From assembly GCF_000758545.1 (NCBI RefSeq), contig NZ_CP009279.1:2418001-2482000 (forward strand): a stretch of DNA of 64,000 nt, given 5' to 3'. Below the pieces are notes generated by a model. That model was not told the origin of the DNA. It was given only the letters and a program-made list of their open reading frames with translations, and did not search any database. Positions 14,503 through 23,374 of this stretch are shown here, in pieces (within the stretch, counting starts at the first letter, position 1; each line of letters starts with the position of its first letter). The stretch comes from Paenibacillus sp. FSL H7-0737 (GTDB lineage Bacteria; Bacillota; Bacilli; Paenibacillales; Paenibacillaceae). Made by a program: the position numbers and the translations under genes.

Positions 14503-17130
14503 TTGGGTAAAGTGGAACGTAAGCAACGCCTTGAAGGGCTAAGTGAAAAAATATTTTTGGATCGTTATGCTTGGAAGGATGCCGACAGCAATAATGCTAA
14601 AGTGGGCGATGTTGTACTCGTTCTAACAAAAGATGATCCGAAGTTTCCCACGAAGGAAGTCGGAGAGATCGTAGAACGTAACGGCAGAATCGTAACCGTG
14701 AAGACGCGCAGCGGCGAACTTGTGAAATCAGATGTTGAAAAGCTGACGCTTAATATTGAAAAAACACCAGAGGAAATGTGGGATCGTCTGTCTACAGCTA
14801 TGGCTTCTGTGGAGAAGACGCCTGAGCTTCAAGAAGAATGGGCGGGTAAATTCCGTTCGATTCTGGATGATTGGAAGCTCGTACCGGGTGGTCGAATTGC
14901 TGCTGGTGCAGGCGCTAGTGAAGAACTAACCCTGTTCAACTGTTATGTAATTCCTTCTCCAAAAGATAGCCGTGGCGGCATTATGCAGACGTTGGCTGAA
15001 ATGACAGAAATTATGGCTCGTGGTGGCGGTGTAGGGATTAACCTATCCTCTCTACGTCCACGCCGGGCAATTGTGAGAGGTGTTAATGGTTCTTCCAGTG
15101 GTTCTGTATCTTGGGGCGGTCTGTTTAGCTATACCACTGGATTAATTGAACAAGGCGGTAGCCGACGTGGTGCACTTATGCTCATGATTAATGACTGGCA
15201 TCCAGATGTGGAGGACTTCATTACCGTAAAGCAAACGATGGGTCAAGTTACGAATGCGAACCTTTCGGTATGTGTGAGCAATAGCTTTATGAAGGCTGTA
15301 AAAGAAAATCTGGATTGGGATCTCGTATTTCCGGATACTACAGATCCAGAGTACAACGATGTGTGGGATGGCGATCTAGACAAGTGGAAGGCTGCAGGCA
15401 AAAACGTTATTCATTATCGCACCGTTAAAGCGCGTGATGTGTGGCGCACCATTATTGAATCCGCTTGGAAATCCGCTGAGCCAGGCGTTGTGTTCATGGA
15501 ATACTACAATCAGATGTCCAACAGCTGGTATTTTAATCCGATCATTTGTACGAACCCATGTGGGGAGCAAGGACTGCCAGGCTGGGGAGTCTGCAATTTG
15601 TCCGCTGTGAACCTGTCCAAATTCTACGATGAGAAGAATCATGATGTAGACTGGGAAGATCTCGCGACTACGACGCGTTATTCCGTACGTTTCTTGGACA
15701 ATGTCATTGATAAGACGCCTTATCATTTCCCGGAAAATGAAGCGAATCAGAAAAACGAACGCCGTGTGGGTCTCGGAACGATGGGTCTTGCTGAGCTGAT
15801 GATCAAATTGAACATCCGTTACGGTAGCCCGGAATCTTTGGCGTTTCTGGACAAGCTTTACGGCTTTATGGCTCGTGAAGCATACCTTGCTTCTGCAGAG
15901 ATTGCTGGGGAGAAGGGATCTTTCCTAGCTTTTGACACAGAGAAATATTTAATGAGCGGTTTTATGAAAAATATGCTCGAAACGTATCCAGAGGTTGGTG
16001 AAGCGATTCGTAAACATGGCATGCGTAACGTTACAGTGATAACACAAGCACCTACAGGTAGCACAGGTACAATGGTAGGCACCTCGACAGGTATTGAGCC
16101 TTATTTCGCCTTTAAATATTTCCGTCAAAGTCGCCTTGGCTACGATGAGCAGTTCGTTCCAATCGCCCAAGAATGGCTTGAAGCTCATCCAGGTGAAGAG
16201 CTGCCAGATTATTTCGTGACTTCGATGGATTTATCAGCTAAGGATCATATTCGTGCGCAAGCAGCGATTCAACGCTGGGTAGATAGCTCGATTTCCAAGA
16301 CAGCCAACTGCCCGTCTGACTTCACAGTAGAAGAGACGGCTGAGCTATATGAAATGGCTTTCGATTTGGGCTGTAAAGGCGTTACGATCTACCGTGATGG
16401 TAGCCGTGATGTACAAGTTCTGCAAACCTCGAAGAAGGAAGATGCAGCAGAAGAGGTAGCTCCAGCAGTTGAAGTTGCAACGACTCCTGAAGCAAATGTT
16501 GTAACGGCAAGCCCAGCACCTCAAGCTCCTACTAAAGAGCTGGATAAACAATACAAAAAACGTCCGCAGGTTCTGCGCGGCGCAACCTATAAAATCAACA
16601 CACCTTTTGGCATGGCATATATTACGATCAATGATCTTGATGGCACACCGGCAGAAATCTTCCTGAATGTAGGTAAAGCAGGTTCTGATGTCTTTGCGAT
16701 GGCAGAAGCACTCGGTCGTGTCTGCTCCTTGTTCCTCCGTTATGGAGATCATGGTGAGAAGGTAGAATTATTGATCAAACATCTGAAAGGTATCGGCGGA
16801 TCAGGTGCAATCGGCTTCGGTGCGAATCGAGTAGAATCCATTGCAGATGCTGTAGCTAAGGCATTGGAGACTCATGTACTGAATAACGCTCATGATGATC
16901 ATTTGCCTGCACCAATTGCAGCAACTTTGGAGCTAGAAGATTTCAATGAAGCTTTAAATGCGGAGTTGAAAGCGAGTGTTGCTGCGGCAACGTCTACCGA
17001 TGATAGTCATGGTGCGCATAACCACGCTACGGCTTCCCGTGACCTTTGCCCCTCCTGCGGCGGCGCTTCGCTGATTAATATTGAGGGTTGTAAGACTTGC
17101 GGGAACTGTGGGTATAGTCGTTGCGGGTAA
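14503..17130 (+). CDS. nrdJ: Adenosylcobalamin-dependent (class II) ribonucleotide reductase
   Basis: An 875-residue class II ribonucleoside-diphosphate reductase, which uses coenzyme B12 to make deoxynucleotides irrespective of oxygen. Visible are NCYVIPSPKDSRGGI (active-site Cys strand), RGGGVGINLSSLRPR, the loop NPCGEQGLPGWGVCNLSAVNLS carrying catalytic residues, and APTGSTGTMVGTSTGIEP. Residues about 680-830 form the TSCPD domain (GKAGSDVFAMAEALGRVCS). The tail holds CPSCGG and CKTCGNCGYSRCG, cysteines that shuttle electrons or bind zinc. TTG 14503 is chosen because GGGAGG lies 8 bases ahead; an in-frame ATG at 14377 has no ribosome site. Control by NrdR is likely from the upstream boxes. 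Confidence 0.96.
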   Translation: MGKVERKQRLEGLSEKIFLDRYAWKDADSNNAKVGDVVLVLTKDDPKFPTKEVGEIVERNGRIVTVKTRSGELVKSDVEKLTLNIEKTPEEMWDRLSTAMASVEKTPELQEEWAGKFRSILDDWKLVPGGRIAAGAGASEELTLFNCYVIPSPKDSRGGIMQTLAEMTEIMARGGGVGINLSSLRPRRAIVRGVNGSSSGSVSWGGLFSYTTGLIEQGGSRRGALMLMINDWHPDVEDFITVKQTMGQVTNANLSVCVSNSFMKAVKENLDWDLVFPDTTDPEYNDVWDGDLDKWKAAGKNVIHYRTVKARDVWRTIIESAWKSAEPGVVFMEYYNQMSNSWYFNPIICTNPCGEQGLPGWGVCNLSAVNLSKFYDEKNHDVDWEDLATTTRYSVRFLDNVIDKTPYHFPENEANQKNERRVGLGTMGLAELMIKLNIRYGSPESLAFLDKLYGFMAREAYLASAEIAGEKGSFLAFDTEKYLMSGFMKNMLETYPEVGEAIRKHGMRNVTVITQAPTGSTGTMVGTSTGIEPYFAFKYFRQSRLGYDEQFVPIAQEWLEAHPGEELPDYFVTSMDLSAKDHIRAQAAIQRWVDSSISKTANCPSDFTVEETAELYEMAFDLGCKGVTIYRDGSRDVQVLQTSKKEDAAEEVAPAVEVATTPEANVVTASPAPQAPTKELDKQYKKRPQVLRGATYKINTPFGMAYITINDLDGTPAEIFLNVGKAGSDVFAMAEALGRVCSLFLRYGDHGEKVELLIKHLKGIGGSGAIGFGANRVESIADAVAKALETHVLNNAHDDHLPAPIAATLELEDFNEALNAELKASVAAATSTDDSHGAHNHATASRDLCPSCGGASLINIEGCKTCGNCGYSRCG

Positions 17131-17194
17131 ACGGTAGAGCCAATAAATGTTTTATGGGAAAACTAGAAATGTGACTATGCATAGCTACTAAAAG

Positions 17195-17252
17195 CAAGCG
17201 ATCATCGAGAGGAAGTGTTAACCTTTTATCTCAATGGATCGCTTGTTTTTTT
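17195..17252 (+). terminator. Intrinsic terminator of nrdJ
   Basis: CAAGCGATC (17195-17203) pairs with GATCGCTTG (17237-17245), then a run of eight T. The loop is 33 bases long. Confidence 0.85.
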
Positions 17253-17290
17253 TCAAAATTATAGATAATCATTGAGAGGTTTTTAACTAT

Positions 17291-17662
17291 ATGAGTTTGA
17301 TAATTAGTGTAATTCAAAAGGGAAGTATAATTGTAGATACTAATTTTTTGGAGGAGCAGGTACCCGCGCCACATAATAATTTGTTTGGTTTCGAATCATG
17401 CAGAAAAACTCTCTGGGGAAATGATTTAATTAGTGAACTCGGATGTGAGTTAATATATTCTTTAAAGAATACGAATATTTTTGCATTTGATGAAGGAATA
17501 GAAAAACTGGAAAGTGAATTCCTTATTTTGCTTGATAATTTAGATACTATAGAACTACATACAGACTATGATAAAGAATTTATTGAATTTAGGGTAAGAA
17601 ATGCTTTGGAAATGATAAAGGTAAATAAGCTTTTAAACACAAAAACACGCGTACTTGTCTAA
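17291..17662 (+). CDS. Small hypothetical protein
   Basis: A 123-residue acidic, A+T-rich protein (FDEGIEKLESEFLILLDNLDTIELHTDYDKEFIEFRVRNALEMIKVNK) with no signal peptide or membrane segment. I do not recognise the family. A GAGAGGT site lies 11 bases before the ATG. The last codons, including the stop, are embedded in the hairpin of the bidirectional terminator shared with cdd. Size, acidity and isolation recall orphan immunity-type proteins, but there is no toxin gene beside it, so this is only a thought. Confidence 0.6.
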   Translation: MSLIISVIQKGSIIVDTNFLEEQVPAPHNNLFGFESCRKTLWGNDLISELGCELIYSLKNTNIFAFDEGIEKLESEFLILLDNLDTIELHTDYDKEFIEFRVRNALEMIKVNKLLNTKTRVLV

Positions 17663-17681
17663 CACAGGTACGCGTGTTTTT
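17641..17681. terminator. Bidirectional terminator between the small orphan gene and cdd
   Basis: Fourteen-base perfect stem AAAAACACGCGTAC/GTACGCGTGTTTTT with T runs on both strands. The left arm overlaps the last codons and stop of the upstream gene, so both convergent genes use it. Confidence 0.92.
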
Positions 17682-17708
17682 GATATTCCACTATGGTAGG
17701 TATTATTT

Positions 17709-18116
17709 TTACATATCTAAATTTTTGAATGCGTAAGGCGATAAATCCCTTAAACTCAGCTCTAAGATTTCTTTTTTCTCATTGGTTAAATAGACAGGCA
17801 TGTCGGGCAAACAGAATTCCGATAATACTTGTCTGCAGATACTGCATGGCGGCAGAAAATCCATTGTGTCACCTGCTACAGCTATAGCCTGAAAATCACC
17901 TTTAGTATAGCCCTTTGTAATAGCTGTGAAGATTGCTGTTCTCTCTGCACAGTTAGTAGCACCAAAAGATACATTTTCTACATTTACTCCATTAATAACA
18001 TTTCCATCTTTAAGTAATAAGGCTGCTCCAACTGGAAATTTAGAATAAGGGGCATAAGCAGCTTTCTTTGTGTTACGTGCGCTTTCCATTAATTCTTCTT
18101 TATTCATAATACTCAC
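17709..18116 (-). CDS. cdd: Cytidine deaminase
   Basis: A 135-residue homotetrameric-type cytidine deaminase, which converts cytidine/deoxycytidine to uridine/deoxyuridine in pyrimidine salvage. The zinc site is visible: NCAERTAIF supplies the first Cys and catalytic Glu, and PPCSICRQVLSEF supplies the PCxxC pair. The substrate-binding PVGAALLLKDGNVINGVNVEN segment is also typical. ATG 18116 has AAAGGGTGAG ahead on the minus strand. Length is normal. It is monocistronic between its own promoter and the bidirectional terminator. Confidence 0.95.
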   Translation of the reverse strand: MSIMNKEELMESARNTKKAAYAPYSKFPVGAALLLKDGNVINGVNVENVSFGATNCAERTAIFTAITKGYTKGDFQAIAVAGDTMDFLPPCSICRQVLSEFCLPDMPVYLTNEKKEILELSLRDLSPYAFKNLDM

Positions 18117-18133
18117 CCTTTTTAAATAAGAAT

Positions 18134-18172
18134 GAACCTTTCGGTCCCCTTATCGCCAACTTTAAGGTTGGC
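18134..18172 (-). promoter_or_regulatory. Two short hairpins in the cdd leader
   Basis: On the minus strand the predicted leader folds as GCCAAC-cttaaa-GTTGGC (18172-18155) followed by GGACC-GAAA-GGTTC (18147-18134). No known riboswitch was recognised, and there is no T tract. Confidence 0.35.
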
Positions 18173-18182
18173 AGGACTTCTA

Positions 18183-18211
18183 ATATTATAGTCAGACCAA
18201 ATGGTTGTCAA
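18183..18211 (-). promoter_or_regulatory. Probable sigma-A promoter of cdd
   Basis: On the minus strand TTGACA (18211-18206), a 17-base spacer and TAATAT (18188-18183); a TATAAT in a 15-base register overlaps. It lies about 70 bases before the cdd start. Confidence 0.6.
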
Positions 18212-18374
18212 CATTAAAATCTAGAAGTTCCGCTTCCATGATGTACTACTCGATAAGTACCAATAGGGAATCATAGCTTTAAAATATAACTAGATATAGT
18301 AAATATAAGTTATACATATTAAGCCTGCCATGGTAGCCTTAACTTAAAAGAGACGTGTAGAGGAGTTTTTTATT

Positions 18375-19334
18375 TTGGGAGCGGCAGAGAGTACATTTAA
18401 ACAAAAAATATTGAGCAAGAAACCTGGTATTTTAACATATGGGATGACACCACCGAAGGCAAGCCATTCACCAGAAAAGATATCAGAAATTGCACAGAAA
18501 CAGGTTGAAAGACTTAAAAACGTTGATTTAGATGCTTTAATTCTTTACGACGTCCAGGAGGAAGCAGAAAGAGTTGATCATGAAAGACCTTACCCATATT
18601 TACCAACGATTGATCCGGCTGTCTATGGTGATAAATATTTAAGACAAGTGGAGGTCCCGAAAATAATTTATCGGTGCGTCGGTAATGATACAAGAGCTTC
18701 GTTCGCGGATTGGATTAAGACTGACGAAAGTGAAGACAGATTTTCCGTGTATGTGGGCGCTTCGTCAAGTAAGCAAGAGGTGAAATTGAATTTACCAGAT
18801 GCTTATAAGCTAAGCAAACAGTTAAATAGTAATTTGAATTTTGGAGGAGTTGTCATTCCTGAAAGACATATAAAAAAGAATGATGAGCATACACGGATTG
18901 TCGAAAAGATTAACAATGGGTGCAGCTTTTTTATCACTCAGGCAACTTATAATGTAGAGGCATCAAAGAATTTATTGTCTGATTTATATTATTACAATAC
19001 AAATAAGGGTTTTGAAATGGTTCCTATTTTATTTAATCTTGCACCATGTGGCACAGCGAAAACACTACAATTTATGAAATGGTTGGGGATCAGTATCCCG
19101 GGATGGTTAGAAAACGAGTTGAAATACTCGAACGATATTTTGGATAAATCCATTCAGCTATCTCAAAAAATATTTGAAGAACTATTTGAGTTCGGGATGG
19201 AGAAGGGAATTCCAATTGGATGCAGCATTGAAAGTGTTTCAACAACTAAGTTGGAAATTGAAGCATCCATTCAGCTTGCTAAAGATGTAAAGGCATTTCT
19301 AGATAAAAAGCTGTTGAGTCTAGAGAGTAGATGA
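18375..19334 (+). CDS. Methylenetetrahydrofolate reductase family protein
   Basis: A 319-residue protein of the MTHFR/FAD-linked (beta-alpha)8 barrel family. Family features are GILTYGMTPPKASHSPEKI near the N-terminus, the GGVVIPERH motif in the middle and CSFFITQATYNVEASKNLL, where the Q of ITQ contacts flavin or substrate. MetF enzymes reduce methylene-THF to methyl-THF for methionine synthesis; this one is a shorter, divergent member resembling the second group of MTHFR proteins. TTG start with AGAGGAG 11 bases ahead. The gene is A+T-rich and alone, with no methionine gene nearby, so its exact substrate is open. Confidence 0.75.
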   Translation: MGAAESTFKQKILSKKPGILTYGMTPPKASHSPEKISEIAQKQVERLKNVDLDALILYDVQEEAERVDHERPYPYLPTIDPAVYGDKYLRQVEVPKIIYRCVGNDTRASFADWIKTDESEDRFSVYVGASSSKQEVKLNLPDAYKLSKQLNSNLNFGGVVIPERHIKKNDEHTRIVEKINNGCSFFITQATYNVEASKNLLSDLYYYNTNKGFEMVPILFNLAPCGTAKTLQFMKWLGISIPGWLENELKYSNDILDKSIQLSQKIFEELFEFGMEKGIPIGCSIESVSTTKLEIEASIQLAKDVKAFLDKKLLSLESR

Positions 19335-19439
19335 TTAATTGTTTTAAGGAGATTAGAAATATTAACGTTATCGCATTGAATTTTCTAACAGTGAATTCTC
19401 GTTTAAAATGAAAAACCACAAAACTAACTATTCATTGAG

Positions 19440-19476
19440 CCGGTAATCCTTTCTGTTAAGGGTTACCGGTTTTTTA
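19440..19476 (+). terminator. Intrinsic terminator after the MTHFR-family gene
   Basis: CCGGTAATCC (19440-19449) pairs with GGGTTACCGG (19460-19469), one T-G pair, followed by seven T. The rest of the 19335-19678 stretch holds this terminator and the leader ORF at 19568. Confidence 0.88.
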
Positions 19477-19567
19477 TAAGTTAATAGGGACATGATCATC
19501 ATCTCAATAGCTTGTCTAGTGTCTTTCTTGCATATTATTCTAGCTAAATCCTTCATCGAGGATGGTT

Positions 19568-19642
19568 ATGTCATTGGATAATATGGATCTTCGGGCGTTA
19601 CCGCATGCTGTCGGTGGTGAGAGATTCTGTACAAGCTACTAG
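19568..19642 (+). CDS. Possible 24-residue leader peptide of the ribosomal protection gene
   Basis: A 24-codon frame (MSLDNMDLRALPHAVGGERFCTSY) starts at an ATG with GAGGA five bases ahead and ends 36 bases before the GTPase gene. UAGCUUGU at 19508-19515 could pair with ACAAGCUA at 19631-19638 at the end of this frame. Tet(M)-type genes are known to be preceded by short leader peptides that control attenuation; whether this one does so is inference. Confidence 0.35.
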   Translation: MSLDNMDLRALPHAVGGERFCTSY

Positions 19643-19678
19643 ATTTCGGCTACGATTCTTATATAACAGATTGACTGA

Positions 19679-21682
19679 ATGGATGGTAGAAATATGTATT
19701 GTAAACTGTCAGAAGCATCACCAATCACCATCGGACTGCTAGCACATGTTGATGCAGGCAAAACCACCTTCGCAGAGCAGCTCCTATACCATGCTTCCGG
19801 AATTAAGACTCGGGGGAGAGTCGATCATCAGGATGCCTTTTTGGATAGTCATGAGATGGAGCGGGCACGGGGGATAACGATTTTTGCTGACCAGGCGGTG
19901 ATGAAATATAACGAACAATCGTATCAGCTCATTGACACACCGGGGCATGTCGATTTTTCAGCTGAGATGGAGCGCGCTTTACAGGTCATGGATTATGCGG
20001 TAGTCATCTTAAGTGCTGTGGAGGGCATTGAAGGGCATACTGAGACGGTCTGGCAATTGCTACAGGAATATGGCATACCCACTTTTATATTTATTAACAA
20101 AATAGATCGTACCGGTGCTGACGTCCAGCGTGTGCTAAAAGCGTTAAGACAGCAATTTTCGCCGGATATGTTGTATTTGGCAAAAGGTCTAGATCAGAGC
20201 ATGCTGCCTGAAGAGGTCATTACCGCCGTTGCTGAGCGAGATGAAGCCTTGATGGAGGCATATTTCGAAGACAACATTGATCCTGGGCAGGTATTGGCTA
20301 CGCTGAAACAAATGGTTAAAGAACGGGTGGTTTTTCCCGTTATGAGTGGAGCAGCTCTATTGGATCAGGGGATTGCGGAATGGATGCAGACGATGCAACT
20401 ACTAATGGAATCGACTTATGAAGTAAACGCAGTATTCGAGGCACGAGTATATAAGGTGCGTCATGAGCTGCAAGGCACACGACTGACTTTTATGAAGATA
20501 TTAGCTGGAAAATTACGGGTACGGGAGGATCTCTGCTATAGAACTTCAGAACATGAGGAGTTAAGCCAGAAAATCACTTCTATTCGTATCTATCATGGGG
20601 GGAAATATACTTCATGCGATGAAGCTTCCGCGGGACAGCTTGTTGCCGTTACGGGCCTAACTGATGCAGCCATTGGACTGGGTATAGGTAATCATTCAGA
20701 TCGAGTAGAATCCCGTCTTGTGTCAGCGTTGAAATCCAAAGTTGTATTCAATTTGGGGATATCATCCAGAGAAGTGCTACGCTATTTCATGATCCTGCAA
20801 GCCGAAGACCCTACGCTGCAAGTGACATGGGAGGACAAGCTGGAGGAGATTCATGTTCATGTGATGGGAATGATCCAGCTAGAGGTACTTCAGCAGGTGG
20901 TGTTAGACCGTTTCCAGCTCAAGGTATCATTCTCCAAGCCAGAGATATTATACAAAGAGACGATCGCAGACATTGTGATTGGTTGTGGGCATTTCGAACC
21001 TCTTAAGCATTATGCAGAGGTGCATCTCCGGCTTGCGCCTGCGAAACGTGGTGAGGGAATTACATATCGCAGTACATGCCATGTGGAGCAGCTCAGCACA
21101 GGGTATCAGCATCTCGTCGGTCAGCATTTACTTGAAAAGGACCATCGTGGAGTTCTTACCGGCTCTCCCGTCACCGATCTGTATATAACGCTTTTAACCG
21201 GGGCAGCGCATCAGAAGCACACTCATGGCGGTGACTTTCGGGAGGCGACACTGCGGGCACTGCGGCAGGGATTGGAGCAAGCGAACAAGATTCTACTGGA
21301 ACCCTATTATCAATTCAAAATCAAAGTCGATGCAGAGCTGATCGGACGCGTAATGTCTGATATACAGCTGGCCCATGGTGAATTTGACCCGCCAGAAATG
21401 CTAGGTGAATCGATGTTTATTCAGGGACGTGCGCCTGTCGCGACGTTCATGCATTATGCAGTAGAGCTTGCTTCATTCACGAAGGGCAAGGGAGCAATCT
21501 CGATGAAGTTAGGCGGTTATCAGCCATGTCATAACCCGGAACAGGTCATCGCAAGGATTGGATACGACCGCAGCGCTGATCCTGAGTACACCTCCAGCTC
21601 TATGTTCTGTGCAAAGGGAGCGGGATATAGCGTTCCTTGGGATGAAGCGCCTTCGTATATGCATTTGGAGATTCAGGAATAG
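19679..21682 (+). CDS. Tet(M)/EF-G-like ribosomal protection GTPase
   Basis: A 667-residue translational GTPase with EF-G domain order. G1 AHVDAGKTT, switch II DTPGHVDF and G4 NKID are intact in the first 140 residues; domains II to V follow to a C-terminal ELASFTKGKGAISMKLGGYQPC, typical of tetracycline ribosomal protection proteins (Tet(M), Tet(P), OtrA). These displace tetracycline from the ribosome by GTP hydrolysis. Length (about 640-670) fits. The first ATG lacks a clear ribosome site; an ATG at 19694 is an alternative start. Such homologues are common in Paenibacillus-like chromosomes and some may not confer resistance. No mobile element borders it. Confidence 0.82.
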   Translation: MDGRNMYCKLSEASPITIGLLAHVDAGKTTFAEQLLYHASGIKTRGRVDHQDAFLDSHEMERARGITIFADQAVMKYNEQSYQLIDTPGHVDFSAEMERALQVMDYAVVILSAVEGIEGHTETVWQLLQEYGIPTFIFINKIDRTGADVQRVLKALRQQFSPDMLYLAKGLDQSMLPEEVITAVAERDEALMEAYFEDNIDPGQVLATLKQMVKERVVFPVMSGAALLDQGIAEWMQTMQLLMESTYEVNAVFEARVYKVRHELQGTRLTFMKILAGKLRVREDLCYRTSEHEELSQKITSIRIYHGGKYTSCDEASAGQLVAVTGLTDAAIGLGIGNHSDRVESRLVSALKSKVVFNLGISSREVLRYFMILQAEDPTLQVTWEDKLEEIHVHVMGMIQLEVLQQVVLDRFQLKVSFSKPEILYKETIADIVIGCGHFEPLKHYAEVHLRLAPAKRGEGITYRSTCHVEQLSTGYQHLVGQHLLEKDHRGVLTGSPVTDLYITLLTGAAHQKHTHGGDFREATLRALRQGLEQANKILLEPYYQFKIKVDAELIGRVMSDIQLAHGEFDPPEMLGESMFIQGRAPVATFMHYAVELASFTKGKGAISMKLGGYQPCHNPEQVIARIGYDRSADPEYTSSSMFCAKGAGYSVPWDEAPSYMHLEIQE

Positions 21683-21697
21683 GAGTGAGAAAGCATT

Positions 21698-22036
21698 CTA
21701 GGAATTATCCTTCACCCCAATATTTCTTTGTCCCCATTCAACAACGGATTCAATTAAAGGCACTAATTCTTTTCCAGATGAAGTCAGAGAATACTCAACT
21801 CTTGGTGGCACTTCGTTATACTGCTCCCGATGAATGATTCCATATTCTATAAGATCCCTCAGTGAGTTGGTTAAGGTAGTCCCTGTTATTCCATGCAGTC
21901 TTCTTTTTAACTCGTTATAGCGTATGTTGTCGTTCTCACTTAGAATGGCTAGGATCGGGAGGTTCCACTTTCCGCTGATTACATGGAATGCAAAGGTTGC
22001 AGGACATAATTGATCAAGTCTAAATTCGTATTTCAT
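21698..22036 (-). CDS. HxlR family transcriptional regulator
   Basis: A 112-residue winged-helix regulator of the HxlR/MarR-like group: CPATFAFHVISGKWNLPILAILSENDNIRYNELKRRLHGITGTTLTNSLRDLIEYGII. The cysteine at residue 11 is the redox or electrophile-sensing position of HypR/QorR-type members. CAGGAG lies ahead of the ATG on the minus strand. It is divergent from the DsbA-like gene, with 152 bases between the starts, and probably regulates it and itself in response to thiol stress. Confidence 0.9.
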   Translation of the reverse strand: MKYEFRLDQLCPATFAFHVISGKWNLPILAILSENDNIRYNELKRRLHGITGTTLTNSLRDLIEYGIIHREQYNEVPPRVEYSLTSSGKELVPLIESVVEWGQRNIGVKDNS

Positions 22037-22188
22037 ACATAACTCCTGTCCAATAGTATTATTAAAGATACTTAGTATTAAAAATAAACGTACTTGTTTG
22101 AATTTGTATTGGTATTATAATACTCCCATACAAAGAACTTCTACAAGAGGGCACTTTCTTTGATTCTCCAGCGAAAGGTGATTTATAT

Positions 22189-23100
22189 ATGAATAATTCA
22201 AATATGATGTGTGACGTTAAAACCGGTGTCTGTGGGCCAGGGGATGAAGAGCAAATGGAAATGATCGACTTTAATCTACAGTCCCCCAAAATCACACTTT
22301 ACTATGCAACAGATCCGATCTGTTCCCACTGTTGGGCGCTTGAGCCGGTACTCAATCGTTTTATTCTGCAGTATGGTCAATATTTTAACGTGAAGACGAT
22401 TTTGGGTGGTTTGCTTTCTAGCTGGCATGGTTTTGCAGATGTCTCCAATGGCATTCAACAGCCTTCAGATGTTGCGGAGCATTGGAGAGAAGTCGGTTTA
22501 CATTCACGTATGCCTATCGATGGTTCTTTGTGGAAAAACAATCCGATTCTTTCTTCGTACCCGCCATCTAGAGTATACAAGGTTATACAAAATATATATC
22601 CGGGTAAAGAAAATGAGTTTTTGCGTCAGGCAAGAGAAGCTGTATTCGCCTTCAATCAGAATATTGGAGAGGAGAAAACATTAGTTGATATAGTCAACAA
22701 CATTGGGCTAAATGGCGAAGAAATAGTGGCGGATGCTGCTCTTGGATCGGCACAAGATTTGTTAGAGCAGGATTTTGAGTTAGCAGGCAGACTTGGTGTA
22801 CGTGGATTTCCAACCATTATCATGGTGAATGAAGAAAATAAAGGTGTTAAAATTGTGGGGGCACGATCATTAGAAGCCTATGTCGACGGACTTCAACAAG
22901 TTTACAATGGAGATGTAAAAGCTGAAAATGTTCCACCTCTCTCTGAACTTATCAAGGAAGGAAACATTTTGTTCTCCAAGGAAATTGAAGTGTTGTATGA
23001 TATTGAATCTAGTGATATGGAGTCATTTATAGCCACGGAAATGATAGAGGGGTCATACAGTATTAAGCGTGTTTTAGGTGAATCATACGTTGTATCTTAA
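22189..23100 (+). CDS. DsbA/FrnE-fold protein, SpxH (YjbH)-like
   Basis: A 303-residue thioredoxin-fold protein. After an N-terminal extension with two extra cysteines (MMCDVKTGVCGPG) comes TLYYATDPICSHCWALEPVL, a CxxC motif in the context typical of the DsbA-like protein SpxH/YjbH, the adaptor that delivers the stress regulator Spx to ClpXP. The cis-Pro loop GVRGFPTIIMVNE is also present. No signal peptide, so it is cytoplasmic. Divergent HxlR gene suggests thiol-stress control. It is either a second SpxH paralogue or a stand-alone oxidoreductase; the chromosome should carry another spxH elsewhere if the former. Confidence 0.75.
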   Translation: MNNSNMMCDVKTGVCGPGDEEQMEMIDFNLQSPKITLYYATDPICSHCWALEPVLNRFILQYGQYFNVKTILGGLLSSWHGFADVSNGIQQPSDVAEHWREVGLHSRMPIDGSLWKNNPILSSYPPSRVYKVIQNIYPGKENEFLRQAREAVFAFNQNIGEEKTLVDIVNNIGLNGEEIVADAALGSAQDLLEQDFELAGRLGVRGFPTIIMVNEENKGVKIVGARSLEAYVDGLQQVYNGDVKAENVPPLSELIKEGNILFSKEIEVLYDIESSDMESFIATEMIEGSYSIKRVLGESYVVS

Positions 23101-23110
23101 TTATAATAAA

Positions 23111-23152
23111 AGAAGCCAATAACCCAAGATATCTTTGGACTTATTGGCTTCT
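23111..23152. terminator. Hairpin terminator after the SpxH-like gene
   Basis: Twelve-base perfect stem AGAAGCCAATAA/TTATTGGCTTCT with an 18-base loop; T content after it is modest. Confidence 0.7.
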
Positions 23153-23191
23153 TTGGCATTCGCTTTGATAAACCAAATAGAGGAGAAAATA

Positions 23192-23374
23192 ATGGGAAAT
23201 GATAAATTAAATATCGGAATGATCTTGGGAAGCACCCGTCAACAAGCTAATATGAACGGGAAGGTGTACGAGATTTCTTTCGGTAATTCTGAGGCGTCAA
23301 TCCAGTCTCATTACGAAAAACTGATGAAAAATAGCTCGCACTTTGAAATCCGCAGTTCAACGCAATTTCACTAA
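23192..23374 (+). pseudogene. 5' remnant of an NADPH-dependent FMN reductase
   Basis: A good AGAGGAG site and ATG open a frame whose first 20 residues (GNDKLNIGMILGSTRQQANM) match the N-terminus of NAD(P)H-dependent FMN reductases, including the phosphate-binding GSTR. From about codon 25 the frame only reads the antisense of the convergent AraC gene and stops at 60 residues. The other roughly 160 residues of the enzyme are absent. The last codons of the AraC gene run into this remnant, so the break lies near 23265-23280. Confidence 0.7.
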
